DNA from: Pseudomonas brenneri
Lineage (GTDB): Bacteria; Pseudomonadota; Gammaproteobacteria; Pseudomonadales; Pseudomonadaceae
Reading direction: 5' to 3'
Assembly: GCF_007858285.1 (NCBI RefSeq)
Contig: NZ_VFIL01000001.1
Span: forward strand, 310,001-374,000
DNA: 64,000 bases
Position numbers and translations under genes: made by a program. A model generated the notes under the pieces. The model did no database searches, was not told the origin of the DNA, and saw only the letters and a program-made list of their open reading frames with translations. Shown piece after piece: positions 18,085 to 26,978 of this stretch. The number at the start of each line of letters is the position of its first letter. The stretch's first letter is position 1.

Positions 18085-18555
18085 ATGGGTGTACTCGCGC
18101 TCGACCATTTCACCATTCGCACCGAACAATGGGCCAAGACCGCCGAGTTTTTTGAGCGCGTCGTTGGCCTGGCACCCGGCCCGCGCCCGGATTTTCGCTT
18201 CCCCGGTTGCTGGATGTATGCCGGTGGGCGTCCGCTCTTGCACATCGCCAGTGTCGTGGGCGCCGACAAGGACCTACAGGCTTACCTCGGCGAGAAGAAG
18301 GGGGGCTACGGTTCAGGTGCGCTCGATCATGTGTCGTTGCGTTGCGAAGGGCTGGAGTCTGTCCAGATCCGCCTGCAATCGCTGGGCATTGCCTTTCGCG
18401 AGCGGGTTATCCCGCAGATTGGCGAGCACCAGTTGTTTCTCGAAGACCCCAACGGCATCACCATCGAGATGATTTTTGACTATGTGCCGGGGGCCCGGAT
18501 TGTCGGCCAGGCCATGGCGAATCTAGCCATTGGGCCGGCGGCGCAAGGTCGCTGA
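18085..18555 (+). CDS. VOC family (glyoxalase/dioxygenase fold) protein
   Basis: The 156-residue protein starts at ATG 18085 with AGGAGA upstream and reads MGVLALDHFTIRTEQW. Two beta-alpha-beta-beta-beta modules are visible. Candidate metal ligands are His in LDHFTIR, His in LLHIASV or ALDHVSLR, and Glu in ITIEMIFDY. VOC enzymes include glyoxalases, extradiol dioxygenases and epimerases; nothing in the sequence picks the reaction. It is the first gene of a two-gene operon with a RidA-like protein, downstream of the twin operator. Confidence 0.85.
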   Translation: MGVLALDHFTIRTEQWAKTAEFFERVVGLAPGPRPDFRFPGCWMYAGGRPLLHIASVVGADKDLQAYLGEKKGGYGSGALDHVSLRCEGLESVQIRLQSLGIAFRERVIPQIGEHQLFLEDPNGITIEMIFDYVPGARIVGQAMANLAIGPAAQGR

Positions 18556-18603
18556 TGGTGGGGAATACCGCCAGGTTGAACCTATAAAAAACAGGAACAC
18601 ATC

Positions 18604-19068
18604 ATGATGACCCCTGAATTGCGGCTCCAGGCCGCCGGTATCACCTTGCCCGTTCCTGCTCCGGCCCTGGGAAACTACGTGCCCTGGAGCATTGTTGGCA
18701 ACACCTTGATGACCTCCGGGCAATTCCCTTGGGTCGATGGTTGCCTGCTTTACCGCGGGCGCCTGGGCCGTGACCTGAACCTGGAGCAAGGGTATGCGGC
18801 ATGCCGCCTGGCGGCGCTGAATGCGATTGCCCAGCTCAAGGATGCGGTGGGCGAATTGAGCCGTATCCGCCAGGTTTATCGGCTTGAAGGTGTACTCAAT
18901 GTGGCTGAGGACTTTCACCAGCACCCCAAGGCCCTGGATGGCGCATCCGATGTGCTGGTCGAAGTCTTCGCTGAGCAAGCCCGGCATTCGCGCATGATCT
19001 GGACCAACCCGGTCATACCCATGGATGGCTTTTGTCTGGTCTATCTGTTTGCGGAAATAGACGTTTAG
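18604..19068 (+). CDS. RidA-like (YjgF/chorismate mutase-like) protein
   Basis: The 154-residue protein begins MMTPELRLQAAGITLPVPA and continues LGNYVPWSIVGNTLMTSGQFPW, the N-terminal pattern of the RidA subgroup described as endoribonuclease L-PSP or YjgF/chorismate mutase-like. AACAGGAA precedes the start. It lies 48 bp after the VOC gene and is probably co-transcribed. With the divergent RidA gene, the locus has two paralogues of the same fold, hinting at a small catabolic route with an enamine or imine intermediate. Confidence 0.82.
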   Translation: MMTPELRLQAAGITLPVPAPALGNYVPWSIVGNTLMTSGQFPWVDGCLLYRGRLGRDLNLEQGYAACRLAALNAIAQLKDAVGELSRIRQVYRLEGVLNVAEDFHQHPKALDGASDVLVEVFAEQARHSRMIWTNPVIPMDGFCLVYLFAEIDV

Positions 19069-19078
19069 TGGCGTGTAC

Positions 19079-19735
19079 TCACTGTGGGTCGCAATGCAGG
19101 GCACCATCAAGGAAGGCATTGACCCGCAGGGTAATCAGCTCGGTGAGGTTCTGCGCAACGGGCATCTGATACACCCACTTGCGCACCCCCAGGTAAAAGA
19201 AGCTGCTGTGAAAGCCCCACAGCACTTCGATCTCAAGGCTCAGCGCCGGCCCATCCAGCGCGGTGGTCTGTTGCCTCTGATGGCGCAACTCTTCAATGAT
19301 TGTCAGGAACACCGTCTCATGCAATTGCTTGAGATAGCGCTGGTTCAACTCCGGGTCCTGCAGGCCGGCATACAGAAAGATCCGGACCCATTCATTACTC
19401 AGTATCGTGCGGGTGTAGCCGATAAAGTAATCAATCAGCCGCTCCCTTAAAGGACGCGTACGGTCCTTGAGCTGCTGCTCCAGTTCCGGGTCCCAGCGAT
19501 TCATGAACACCTGCTGGTAGACCTGCTCGATCAATAATTGCTTGCTGGGAAAGTAGCGGTAGAGCAGGGGTTGGGTCACTTGTAACCCTTTGGCCAGCTC
19601 CCGGGTGGTCAGCGCAAAGCCTTTCTGAGCGAAGAGGGTAATTGCCCGCTCGACAATTTGCTGCTGACGATCGGCAGCCGTGAGATTTTTTCGGCTGGGC
19701 GTGGTCGCCTTGTTGCTAACGCTGATTTTTGCCAT
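19079..19735 (-). CDS. TetR/AcrR family transcriptional regulator
   Basis: The 218-residue regulator starts at ATG 19735 (MAKISVSNKATTPSRKNL). Its N-terminal HTH is typical: IVERAITLFAQKGFALTTRELAKGLQVTQPLLYRYFPSKQLL. The C-terminal ligand-binding part is helical and unremarkable. It is convergent with the VOC-RidA operon, leaving 10 bp between the stops. The two TTATCGG-type palindromes in front of that operon are its likely targets. No copy of that palindrome is evident at its own promoter. An in-frame start 21 codons upstream has a poorer context. Confidence 0.88.
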   Translation of the reverse strand: MAKISVSNKATTPSRKNLTAADRQQQIVERAITLFAQKGFALTTRELAKGLQVTQPLLYRYFPSKQLLIEQVYQQVFMNRWDPELEQQLKDRTRPLRERLIDYFIGYTRTILSNEWVRIFLYAGLQDPELNQRYLKQLHETVFLTIIEELRHQRQQTTALDGPALSLEIEVLWGFHSSFFYLGVRKWVYQMPVAQNLTELITLRVNAFLDGALHCDPQ

Positions 19736-19886
19736 TGTCGACCTATGCAGTGCCACATCTAGAAAGCGTGACAGAATCATACGCGTTGCTGCCATCACCG
19801 TGGGCCCGTATCGCGGCCGTCATTCCCACCCTTGCGGCGCGAACATGGCCAACTCAAAAAACCGTTTATCAATCGTCATGTGAATA

Positions 19887-20504
19887 ATGAATCGTCCACT
19901 GTTTGTTTCTCTAGATGGGCCCAAGGGAACCGGTAAAACCACACTGTTGGAGGCCGTGACGAAACTACTGAGGGCAGACAACAACACGGTGATCCGGCTT
20001 TGCGAGAAAAAAAGCGATCCCTATAGGGGGGAAACAATGACCCTTGTTAACGAACTCGTCAGAAATCCCACCCGGGATCTGGAGTTGAGGGTGTGTGAGC
20101 GCCTTGCTGATAGCCGCGCCTGGATTTCCCAGCACGTACTGACTAAACAGCCACCAGGCAGCATCATCCTGATCGATCGCTGGTACCCGTCTGATGCCGC
20201 GTTTCGCCGGACCATCCCGTTTACAGAGATTCTACAGTTGAACCTTGAGCGAAACGTGCGAGTGCCAGACCTGCATGTCGGGGTGGTCACCGCCCCTGAT
20301 ATTTCATGGGCGAGGGCAGCAGCACGACGGCGTGGGCTGAGCAGTACTGTGATCCATAAGCTGGAGGAGCACGTTGCTTGTACCAACGGGTTCGAGCGAG
20401 CCATGGCAGATCACGGCTGGGTTTTATGCCGTAATGAAGGAACGATCGAAGACGCAACGATGCAGGTGATTTCTGAGATCTATAAAGTCCTTCGTGCCCG
20501 ATAG
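19887..20504 (+). CDS. Thymidylate kinase-like P-loop nucleotide kinase
   Basis: The 205-residue protein has a Walker A in SLDGPKGTGKTTLLEAV (residues about 8-24), a central DRWYPSDAAFRR that matches the DR-Y motif of dTMP kinases, and a lid-like RRRGLSS segment. The housekeeping tmk of Pseudomonas normally lies in the pabC-holB region, so this is an additional kinase. Codon use is less GC-biased than its neighbours, which suggests horizontal acquisition. No ribosome site is obvious. It borders the left edge of the fimbrial island. Its substrate is not known. Confidence 0.7.
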   Translation: MNRPLFVSLDGPKGTGKTTLLEAVTKLLRADNNTVIRLCEKKSDPYRGETMTLVNELVRNPTRDLELRVCERLADSRAWISQHVLTKQPPGSIILIDRWYPSDAAFRRTIPFTEILQLNLERNVRVPDLHVGVVTAPDISWARAAARRRGLSSTVIHKLEEHVACTNGFERAMADHGWVLCRNEGTIEDATMQVISEIYKVLRAR

Positions 20505-20822
20505 CCATCCTAGCTGGACCGAAGAGGTGATTTGTCACCACAGCAGCGCATAGGACCTTACTAGGATAATATCCTATTTAACAAGTGGGCTATGTCAGAT
20601 GTTCATAAGCCGCTCGCGAGCCTAAGTCCTATTCCCTGCGTAATTGCGAAAAAATTCAGACCCCCGTTTTTTTCGCCCTCCCTGCTGCAGAACGGGTAAA
20701 TCCCATGTGCGAAACTCTGCTCAATGCTGCGGTGCGGGACAATCCAGACGTGACACCTCGCCTTGCGAGGCTGAACCAATAAGTGAAGTTGCACTTTCGG
20801 ACACAGGTGCCGTGGAAGACGC

Positions 20823-20879
20823 ATGGCGGCGAACCTGCTCAATGTGGGCCACACGGTAACGGTGTGGAATCGCGCTTAG
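20823..20879 (+). pseudogene. Remnant of an NAD(P)-binding dehydrogenase N-terminus
   Basis: Nineteen codons (MAANLLNVGHTVTVWNRA then TAG) reproduce the end of the Rossmann glycine loop and second beta strand of 6-phosphogluconate/3-hydroxyisobutyrate-type dehydrogenases (usual pattern GLG-MG--MA-NLL-AGH-VTVWNR). Nothing of the rest of the gene is recognisable on either side. It is most likely debris left by insertion or deletion at the edge of the fimbrial island. Confidence 0.5.
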
Positions 20880-21017
20880 CGCAGGGCAGGGCAGGGCGCT
20901 AGTTCCCGCTGCGGCCACGTCGGGGTATCTCCCAAGTGTCCCATCTGTAGCCAACAGAAAATCTTGAACCCGTCAACATACCGTTCGTCACGCAGAGATA
21001 TTTCGCCACCATATCCT

Positions 21018-21025
21018 GAAATTTC
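21018..21025. promoter_or_regulatory. GAAATTTC palindrome ahead of fimbrial operon A
   Basis: An exact 8-bp palindrome in the context CCTGAAATTTCGAA, 124 bp before the operon A pilin start. The same octamer precedes the EAL gene, the response-regulator gene and the operon B pilin, so it may be a shared binding site for the locus's NarL-type regulator. Confidence 0.45.
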
Positions 21026-21148
21026 GAACTTCGTTTACTCGATGCGTCCGTTAGCCTTGCTGTGCTTGCCCGCCATGCGCCGCAAGTTCGGATTTGTTTT
21101 CATCGGCGAGTCTTTACGGACTAACTTCCATTGAGGAACTGAAAAATT

Positions 21149-21709
21149 ATGCGTATTAACCCTACTGCACACGCACTCTTGGCGGCATCGTTACTGATGT
21201 CCGGTGTCAGTGCCATGGCTGCACCCACTCAAGTGAACGGTGGTACCGTGCACTTTAAAGGTGAAATTGTAAACGCGGCCTGCGCGGTCAGCGCCGACTC
21301 CTCTAACCAGACGGTACTGCTTGGGCAATATCGTTCCGCGAAATTTAAGGCAGCCGGTGATAAAACTGGCTTGGTTCCTTTCACTATCAAGTTGCAGGAC
21401 TGTGACACGACAGTTTCCACCAAGGCTTCTGTCGCTTTTAGCGGCGTCGCCGACGCCGTTGATCCCACCGTTCTTGCTATCAGCAATATAGGCGGCGGGG
21501 CGTCCGGTGCAGCCAGCGGCGTGGGCATTGAAATCGCTGATAGTCAGGGCGTGGTGATTGTGCCCAACAGTGGCGCCTTCTCCACCGCTAAGACACTTAA
21601 AGATGGCGATAACATTTTGCCTCTGACGGCGCGTTACAAATCTACTGCCAAGGACGTAACACCTGGTGCAGCGGACGCAGATGCCACTTTCACCATGCAG
21701 TATGAGTAA
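21149..21709 (+). CDS. Type 1 fimbrial major subunit (operon A)
   Basis: The 186-residue pilin starts MRINPTAHALLAASLLMSG with a Sec signal cleaved after SAMAA (about residue 25); GAGG lies upstream. The mature protein has the FimA-like pattern: GGTVHFKGEIVNAACAV with the first disulfide cysteine, LQDCDT with the second, and a C-terminal beta zipper ADATFTMQYE ending in a penultimate tyrosine, recognised by the chaperone. It should polymerise by donor-strand exchange outside the cell. It opens a chaperone-usher operon; GAAATTTC lies 124 bp ahead of it. Confidence 0.92.
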   Translation: MRINPTAHALLAASLLMSGVSAMAAPTQVNGGTVHFKGEIVNAACAVSADSSNQTVLLGQYRSAKFKAAGDKTGLVPFTIKLQDCDTTVSTKASVAFSGVADAVDPTVLAISNIGGGASGAASGVGIEIADSQGVVIVPNSGAFSTAKTLKDGDNILPLTARYKSTAKDVTPGAADADATFTMQYE

Positions 21710-21853
21710 TAGCTACTGAGTTTTATAAAGGAGTGTACTAACGCCATGGATGGCGACCTTGTTTTTATTTCAACAACTTGCGCATGTGTAACGCCAACAG
21801 TTACAGGTGCTGGTTAATTGTATTTGGCTTTGTCTGAAGAGGTTTCCGTGCTG

Positions 21854-22555
21854 ATGAATCGCCCTCGATTAGTTCGTAACGCAGTGGCCGGTCTAGGTGT
21901 GATATTCGGGGTTTTTTATACGCTGACGGCACAGGCTGGTGGCATTGCACTGGGCGCAACGCGCGTGATCTATCAGGCTGACGCGAAACAAATATCGCTG
22001 GCAGTCACTAACAGCGATAAGAGCAACCGCTTTTTGATCCAGTCATGGATAGACGATGCAGCGGAGAAAAAGACAGCGGCCTTTGTCGTCACGCCACCGC
22101 TGTTTGTGAGTAAACCCAAAAGCGAGAACACGCTGCGCATCATGTATATAGGCACGCCACTGCCCCAAGACCGCGAAAGTGTTTTCTGGCTCAATAGCAA
22201 GGCCATTCCTGCGGTTGAACGTGACGCCGTGCAAGGCAAGAATGTGCTGCAGATCGCAATCTTGTCGCGGATCAAGTTATTTGTGCGACCTGCCAACTTG
22301 CCCTCGACACCCGTTGAGGCGCTTGAGCAACTGAAGGTATCGCGCCAGGGCAATGTACTCAAGATTGATAATCCATCACCTTATTATGTTTCGTTGGTTA
22401 GCCTGACTGTCGGCGCGCACAAGTTACCCAACACCATGGTTTCACCGATGAGTAGTAGCAGCGTCCCGCTTCCTGATGGCGCAACGGGCGCTGCCACTTA
22501 TCAGACCGTCAATGATTACGGCGCTATTACGCCTGTTAAAACGGTGCCTTTGTAA
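21854..22555 (+). CDS. Periplasmic fimbrial chaperone (operon A)
   Basis: The 233-residue PapD-like chaperone has a signal sequence ending near LTAQAGG. The first Ig domain shows [27 protein letters not shown] and [24 protein letters not shown]; the last matches the chaperone family signature. The Arg in TRVIYQ and a lysine near IKLFVRP are the likely subunit carboxylate anchors. The start is uncertain: GTG at 21848 has GAGG five bases away, ATG at 21854 eleven bases away. It keeps subunits folded in the periplasm for delivery to the usher. Confidence 0.9.
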   Translation: MNRPRLVRNAVAGLGVIFGVFYTLTAQAGGIALGATRVIYQADAKQISLAVTNSDKSNRFLIQSWIDDAAEKKTAAFVVTPPLFVSKPKSENTLRIMYIGTPLPQDRESVFWLNSKAIPAVERDAVQGKNVLQIAILSRIKLFVRPANLPSTPVEALEQLKVSRQGNVLKIDNPSPYYVSLVSLTVGAHKLPNTMVSPMSSSSVPLPDGATGAATYQTVNDYGAITPVKTVPL

Positions 22556-22680
22556 TAGGTCTGCGATCGTCAGCACTTCCTTATATTGAAATCGTTTGAG
22601 AACAACACGTTTGCACCTCTGCCTTGATAATTTAACTCATGCACATGGTGTGCGGTGCCTGCGGGCACGGGTATGAATAT

Positions 22681-25327
22681 ATGTTTACGATCAACTTCAA
22701 TGCCTCTATCCGCAAAGGCGGTCTACCTTGTACGGTCGGCCTGTGCCTGAGTTGGGCTATTAATACCACCACGCAAGCAGAAGAGTTCTTCAACCCAGCG
22801 TTTTTGTCCGGCGATCCGGCAGCGGTGGCTGATCTCTCGCGTTTCGAGAAAGGCGAAGGCCAAGCGCCGGGCAGCTATCGCGTGGAAACGTATTTGAATG
22901 ATGAATATGTGTCCACTCAGAACCTGATGTTCGAAGTGCGTCAACCCGCACCCAATCAAGTCACACCAGCACCTGGCGCGCCCATCGATGAAACCGGCCT
23001 GAAAGCCTGCATCACCCGCACACAACTGGAGCGACTGGGGGTCAACACCAGCAACTCGCCCTTGCTGCAAAACGCTACGAAGGATCAATGCGTGGATCTT
23101 GCTGGCGCCATCCCTCAGGCCAGCGCGCGATTCGATTTTGACAACCAGCGGTTGTACCTCAGCATTCCCCAGGCGGCGCTGAAAAATAATGCGCGGGGCT
23201 ATGTGCCTCCCGAAGAGTGGGACGATGGCATTACCGCCTTACTGTTGAACTACGATTTTACCGGCAGCAACACCCGTAACCGCGAGGTGGGTGGCAGCGT
23301 TGACTATGGGTTCCTGGGGCTGAACAGCGGCCTTAACCTCGGGCCGTGGCGTTTGCGCAACACGTCCAACTGGAATTACAGCAACGGCTATGGGAGCAGC
23401 ACGCGCGAATGGCAAAACATCAGCACCTACGCGCAGCGCAGCATCGCGCCCTTGAAGTCGGAACTGACCGTGGGCGACAGCTACACGCCCAGTGATATCT
23501 TCAGCAGCCTGGGCTTTCGCGGCGCTCAACTGGCCTCAGACGACAACATGCTGGCCGACAGCATGCGCGGCTTTGCCCCTACGGTCAGAGGGATTGCCAA
23601 CAGTAATGCCAAGGTCACCATCAAACAAAACGGCTATGTGATTTATCAGACCTATGTGGCTCCCGGCGCGTTCGAAATCGGCGACCTGTACCCAACGTCC
23701 AGCAGCGGCGACCTGAAGGTCACAGTGACCGAAGCCAACGGCACAGAAAACACCTTTACAGTCGCCTACTCGGGGGTGCCTGTGCTGCAGCGCGAGGGGC
23801 GGGTGAAATATGCGCTGACCGCAGGCCAATACCGAAGTAACACCAACGATCAGGGCAAACCGAGCTTCGGCCAAGGCACCGTCATCTGGGGTGGTCCCCA
23901 TGGCGTGACGCTCTACGGAGGCACGCAGTTCTCCAATAATTACTCCGCAGTGGCCTTGGGTTCCGGGGTTAACCTGGGGACCTGGGGGGCGGTGTCGGCC
24001 GATGTGACCCATGCCAACAGCGTGCTCGCCGATGACAGCCGGCACCAGGGCCAGTCCTTGCGTTTTCTGTACGCCAAGTCGCTGAACCAGTTGGGCACCA
24101 ACTTTCAACTGTTGGGCTACCGATTTTCCACCCAAGGCTTCTATACCCTGGACGAAACCAGCTATCGCCAGATGAGCGGGTATACGGTCGATACCCAGGA
24201 TGGCCCGATGCAGGTCAAGCCGACTTACCAGGACTACTACAACTTGAACTACAGCCGCAAAGGCCGTGCCCAGGTGAATATTACCCAGCAGTTGGGCACG
24301 AACGGCTCGGTGTTCTTGTCCGGTAGCCGGCAGTCCTACTGGCGTAGCGACAGGACCGATGATTTGTGGCAGCTGGGGTACAGCGCGCGCTGGCGCGACG
24401 TCAGTTACAGCCTGACGTACAGCTATAACAAAAGCGCCAGCAGCACGGAGCCGGCGGATAACCAGTTGTCGTTGAACCTGTCATTCCCGTTGGGTGATTG
24501 GCTGTCAAAAGGCGGCAAAGGTAGGGACATCACCAACTCCAACAACGCGCTATATGGCACCTATTCGGCCAATTCCGATACGCGTGGCGAAACCACCCAG
24601 CGCGCAGGGGTCAGTGGTACCGCGCTGGCCACCAATAACTTGAACTACAGCGTGCAACAAGGCTATGGCGACCAGGGTGGCGCCAGCGGCAACGCAAACC
24701 TGCGTTATGTAGGCGCCTATGGCAACGGTACAGCCGGTTACAGCTATGACCGCAACTATCAGCAATTGAACCTCGGCGTGAGCGGCGGTGTGGTTGCCCA
24801 TGCCAACGGCGTAACGTTCAGTCAACCCCTGGGCGACACCAACGTGCTGATCAAGGCACCAGGGGCCAGTGGCGTGCGGGTCGAGAATGCAACCGGCGTG
24901 AGCACCGATTGGCGCGGCTACACGGTGATGCCGTATGCAACCACTTACCGCACCAATCGCGTGGCGCTGGACACCACGTCGCTCAAAGACGATACCGACC
25001 TGGAAGAACCCGTGGTGAATCTGGTGCCGACCCACGGGGGCGCTGGTGCGCGCGGAGTTCAACACGCGTATCGGCGTCAGGGCACTGGTCACGCTGCTGC
25101 AACCCGACGGCAACCCCGTGCCGTTTGGCTCCAGCGTTGAACGGGCAGACGGCAAAGGCGGCAGCATTGTGGGGGACGACGGGCAGGTGTATCTGGCGGG
25201 TTTACCGCCGACAGGCGATCTGGCGGTGAGGTGGGGGGCAGGGACACGCCAGGCTTGCCGTGCCCGATATCAATTGCCAACTAACAGCGGAAAAACAGTC
25301 AGTTACGTCAACGCGGAGTGTCAGTGA
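22681..25327 (+). pseudogene. Outer membrane fimbrial usher (operon A), frameshifted near the C-terminus
   Basis: The frame encodes an almost complete FimD/CupA3-type usher: N-terminal chaperone-binding domain (FNPAFLSGDPAAVADLSRFE), 24-strand barrel with plug, and GQVYLAGLPP near the C-terminus. At about 25036-25040 a run of five Gs replaces the four needed to read PTHGALVRAEFN. The frame continues through out-of-frame sequence to a stop at 25138-25140, and the true C-terminus (RAEFNTRIGVRALVTLLQPD and on) lies in another frame, 25046-25327. C-terminal usher domains are required for pilus assembly, so operon A may be inactive unless slippage or a base-call error explains the extra G. Start taken at ATG 22681; upstream ATG 22639 is possible. 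Confidence 0.85.
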
Positions 25328-26325
25328 TGGAGCGCAATAGGGTGGTCGTTATGCTAAGCGCATTAATTGGCCTAATGCTGTTATTGGGCTGCACGCAGGT
25401 AATGGCAGCGTGCAGCGGTTGTAATCAGACGATTAATTTGACTCTCGTTGATACACTGGATGCGCAGACCAATACACCTGGCAAAACTAAAACGTCATCG
25501 GCTTTTACCGTTGGCCGCTTCGATAGCAGTTTCGCAGGCCAAACCAGCACCTCATTTACCAATATTAATGGCTCACTGCCGCCTTACGGTACAGCGCCTT
25601 CCGATTGGGTTTATCAGCGCGTCGATGATTATCTCTCCGTTGCCGTTCGGCTCAGCCAGACATGTGGATATATCTATGCTCCGTTCAACCGACAATCGTG
25701 GGAATCACATACCTGTCAACCTTTTGACTATTTACCAACACATTGGGCTCCCACCACGTGGGAGAGCTCACTAAAAATCAATCGGAAAATGATCGGCGGT
25801 ACTTATCAGAAAAACATCTTTTTGGGTGCTTGGGGTGGATGCCAGGGACTCTGCGCTGCACCCACTGAAACGTTTGCAAACGTGTATTTAAGCTACAACA
25901 TCAACGTCCCCGAAAACTGTGAACTCAACGCGGGTGACATCGTCACGGTGGACTTCGGGAAAGTGCCCACCAGAGCCTTCAAAACCGCGGGCGCCAAGGC
26001 TGAGGGCGTTAACCCCCAGACGCGTTCGATTGCCTTGCAGTGCAGCAATATCGAGCAGCAAGCGAGCCTGACCATGCGTGTCGAGGCGGATAAGGTCAAC
26101 GGCAATATCGTTGTTTCAGACAACCCCGACGTAGGCTTTGTGGTTACCGACGGTAGGAGCAACCCGCTTACCCCGAATCTCAGTACCAGCGTCATCCCTT
26201 TTAAAATGGACAGTTCCGGCAGGGCGGATGTGGTTATCAAAACCTACCCGGCCAGTGTGACAGGACAACAACCCACTGAGGGGCCGGTGAGTTCACGCGC
26301 CTACCTTCGGGTGGACTTTCAATAA
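25327..26325 (+). CDS. Fimbrial tip adhesin-like protein (operon A)
   Basis: The 332-residue protein starts at ATG 25327, overlapping the usher stop (TGATG), with GGAG upstream. A signal peptide with an LLLGCTQVMA segment is followed by a cysteine-rich N-terminal half (CSGCNQTI, TCGYIYAP, ESHTCQP, GGCQGLC) and a C-terminal pilin domain from about residue 195 (NINVPENCELNAGDIVTVDFG to AYLRVDFQ). Two-domain architecture, one per operon and placed after the usher, is that of tip adhesins such as FimH or MrkD. The receptor is unknown; the lectin-like half does not resemble a family I can name. Confidence 0.85.
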   Translation: MERNRVVVMLSALIGLMLLLGCTQVMAACSGCNQTINLTLVDTLDAQTNTPGKTKTSSAFTVGRFDSSFAGQTSTSFTNINGSLPPYGTAPSDWVYQRVDDYLSVAVRLSQTCGYIYAPFNRQSWESHTCQPFDYLPTHWAPTTWESSLKINRKMIGGTYQKNIFLGAWGGCQGLCAAPTETFANVYLSYNINVPENCELNAGDIVTVDFGKVPTRAFKTAGAKAEGVNPQTRSIALQCSNIEQQASLTMRVEADKVNGNIVVSDNPDVGFVVTDGRSNPLTPNLSTSVIPFKMDSSGRADVVIKTYPASVTGQQPTEGPVSSRAYLRVDFQ

Positions 26326-26337
26326 CACGAGGCGACT

Positions 26338-26874
26338 ATGCGAACTTTAACGACGCGACTGGCATTCTCGACACTGGTGTTATTGTCAGTTTTACCGGGC
26401 ATCACCCGTGCCGAACTGGCCAAGATCAACTTGATCATGACGGCCACTTTGGTCACTGACAGTTGCGAAGTCAGCGCCGATTCACAATCCATTGTGGTGA
26501 ACATGGGCAGTTGGGCGGCGAAGCAATTTACCGGCGCTGGGCAATCGGTCACTCCGACGCGCTTTGTCATTAACCTGGAAAACTGCACCAACCTGAAAAA
26601 GGGCGTTTCGTTGACATTCAACGGCATCGCCGATGCCACTGACCCGACGTTGCTCGCGATCAGCGAACAAGGCGCCGCGCAAAATATTGCCATTGCCATT
26701 CTGGATCAGGACCGAACACAAATCCCGCTTGGGCAGACCATCGCTGTCACTGGGCTGGGGAGTACCAGCCAATCAGCGTCGATGGTTTTTTTCAGCCAGT
26801 ACCGTGCTACCGCTGCGCGGGTTATACCCGGTAAAGCCAATGCCGACGCGACATTCACCTTGAGTTACGAGTAG
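26338..26874 (+). CDS. Minor type 1 fimbrial subunit (operon A)
   Basis: The 178-residue pilin starts at ATG 26338 with GAGG upstream. A signal peptide ends near GITRA. Mature features are SCEVSADSQSIVVNMGSW with the first cysteine, LENCTNLKKG with the second, and a terminal ADATFTLSYE. It is clearly related to the first pilin of the operon (shared GIADATDPTLLAIS segment), so it is probably a duplicated subunit used as adaptor or terminator. It is the last gene of operon A; the EAL gene begins 104 bp later. Confidence 0.9.
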   Translation: MRTLTTRLAFSTLVLLSVLPGITRAELAKINLIMTATLVTDSCEVSADSQSIVVNMGSWAAKQFTGAGQSVTPTRFVINLENCTNLKKGVSLTFNGIADATDPTLLAISEQGAAQNIAIAILDQDRTQIPLGQTIAVTGLGSTSQSASMVFFSQYRATAARVIPGKANADATFTLSYE

Positions 26875-26907
26875 AGCGTCAGACAGAAAAATCCCGGCTT
26901 TAGCGAA

Positions 26908-26915
26908 GAAATTTC
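26908..26915. promoter_or_regulatory. GAAATTTC palindrome ahead of the EAL gene
   Basis: Second exact copy (context GAAGAAATTTCACC), in the 104-bp gap between operon A and the EAL gene, 64 bp before the start codon. Confidence 0.45.
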
Positions 26916-26978
26916 ACCGCGCGCCGGGTTGGACACTTCTCCGACAATTCGCGCATTCACTTACAACAGGTTCGTCAG

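Larger units (their letters stand above)
20505..21148. other. Long intergenic region at the left border of the fimbrial island
   Basis: About 640 bases without an intact gene. It contains a motif CTATTTAACA (20574-20583) followed by TGGGC that recurs near the right end of the island, two overlapping KOPS-like octamers GGGCAGGG (20884-20891 and 20889-20896), and a decayed dehydrogenase fragment listed separately. The palindrome GAAATTTC (21018-21025) lies 124 bp ahead of the first pilin gene. The promoter of operon A should lie in the last 200 bases. Confidence 0.6.

Noticed and set aside
20574..20596. Left island-border motif read as a second dif site
   Set aside because: Only the outer XerD-arm bases ATTTAACA are shared; the central hexamer and XerC arm do not align at the required spacing.
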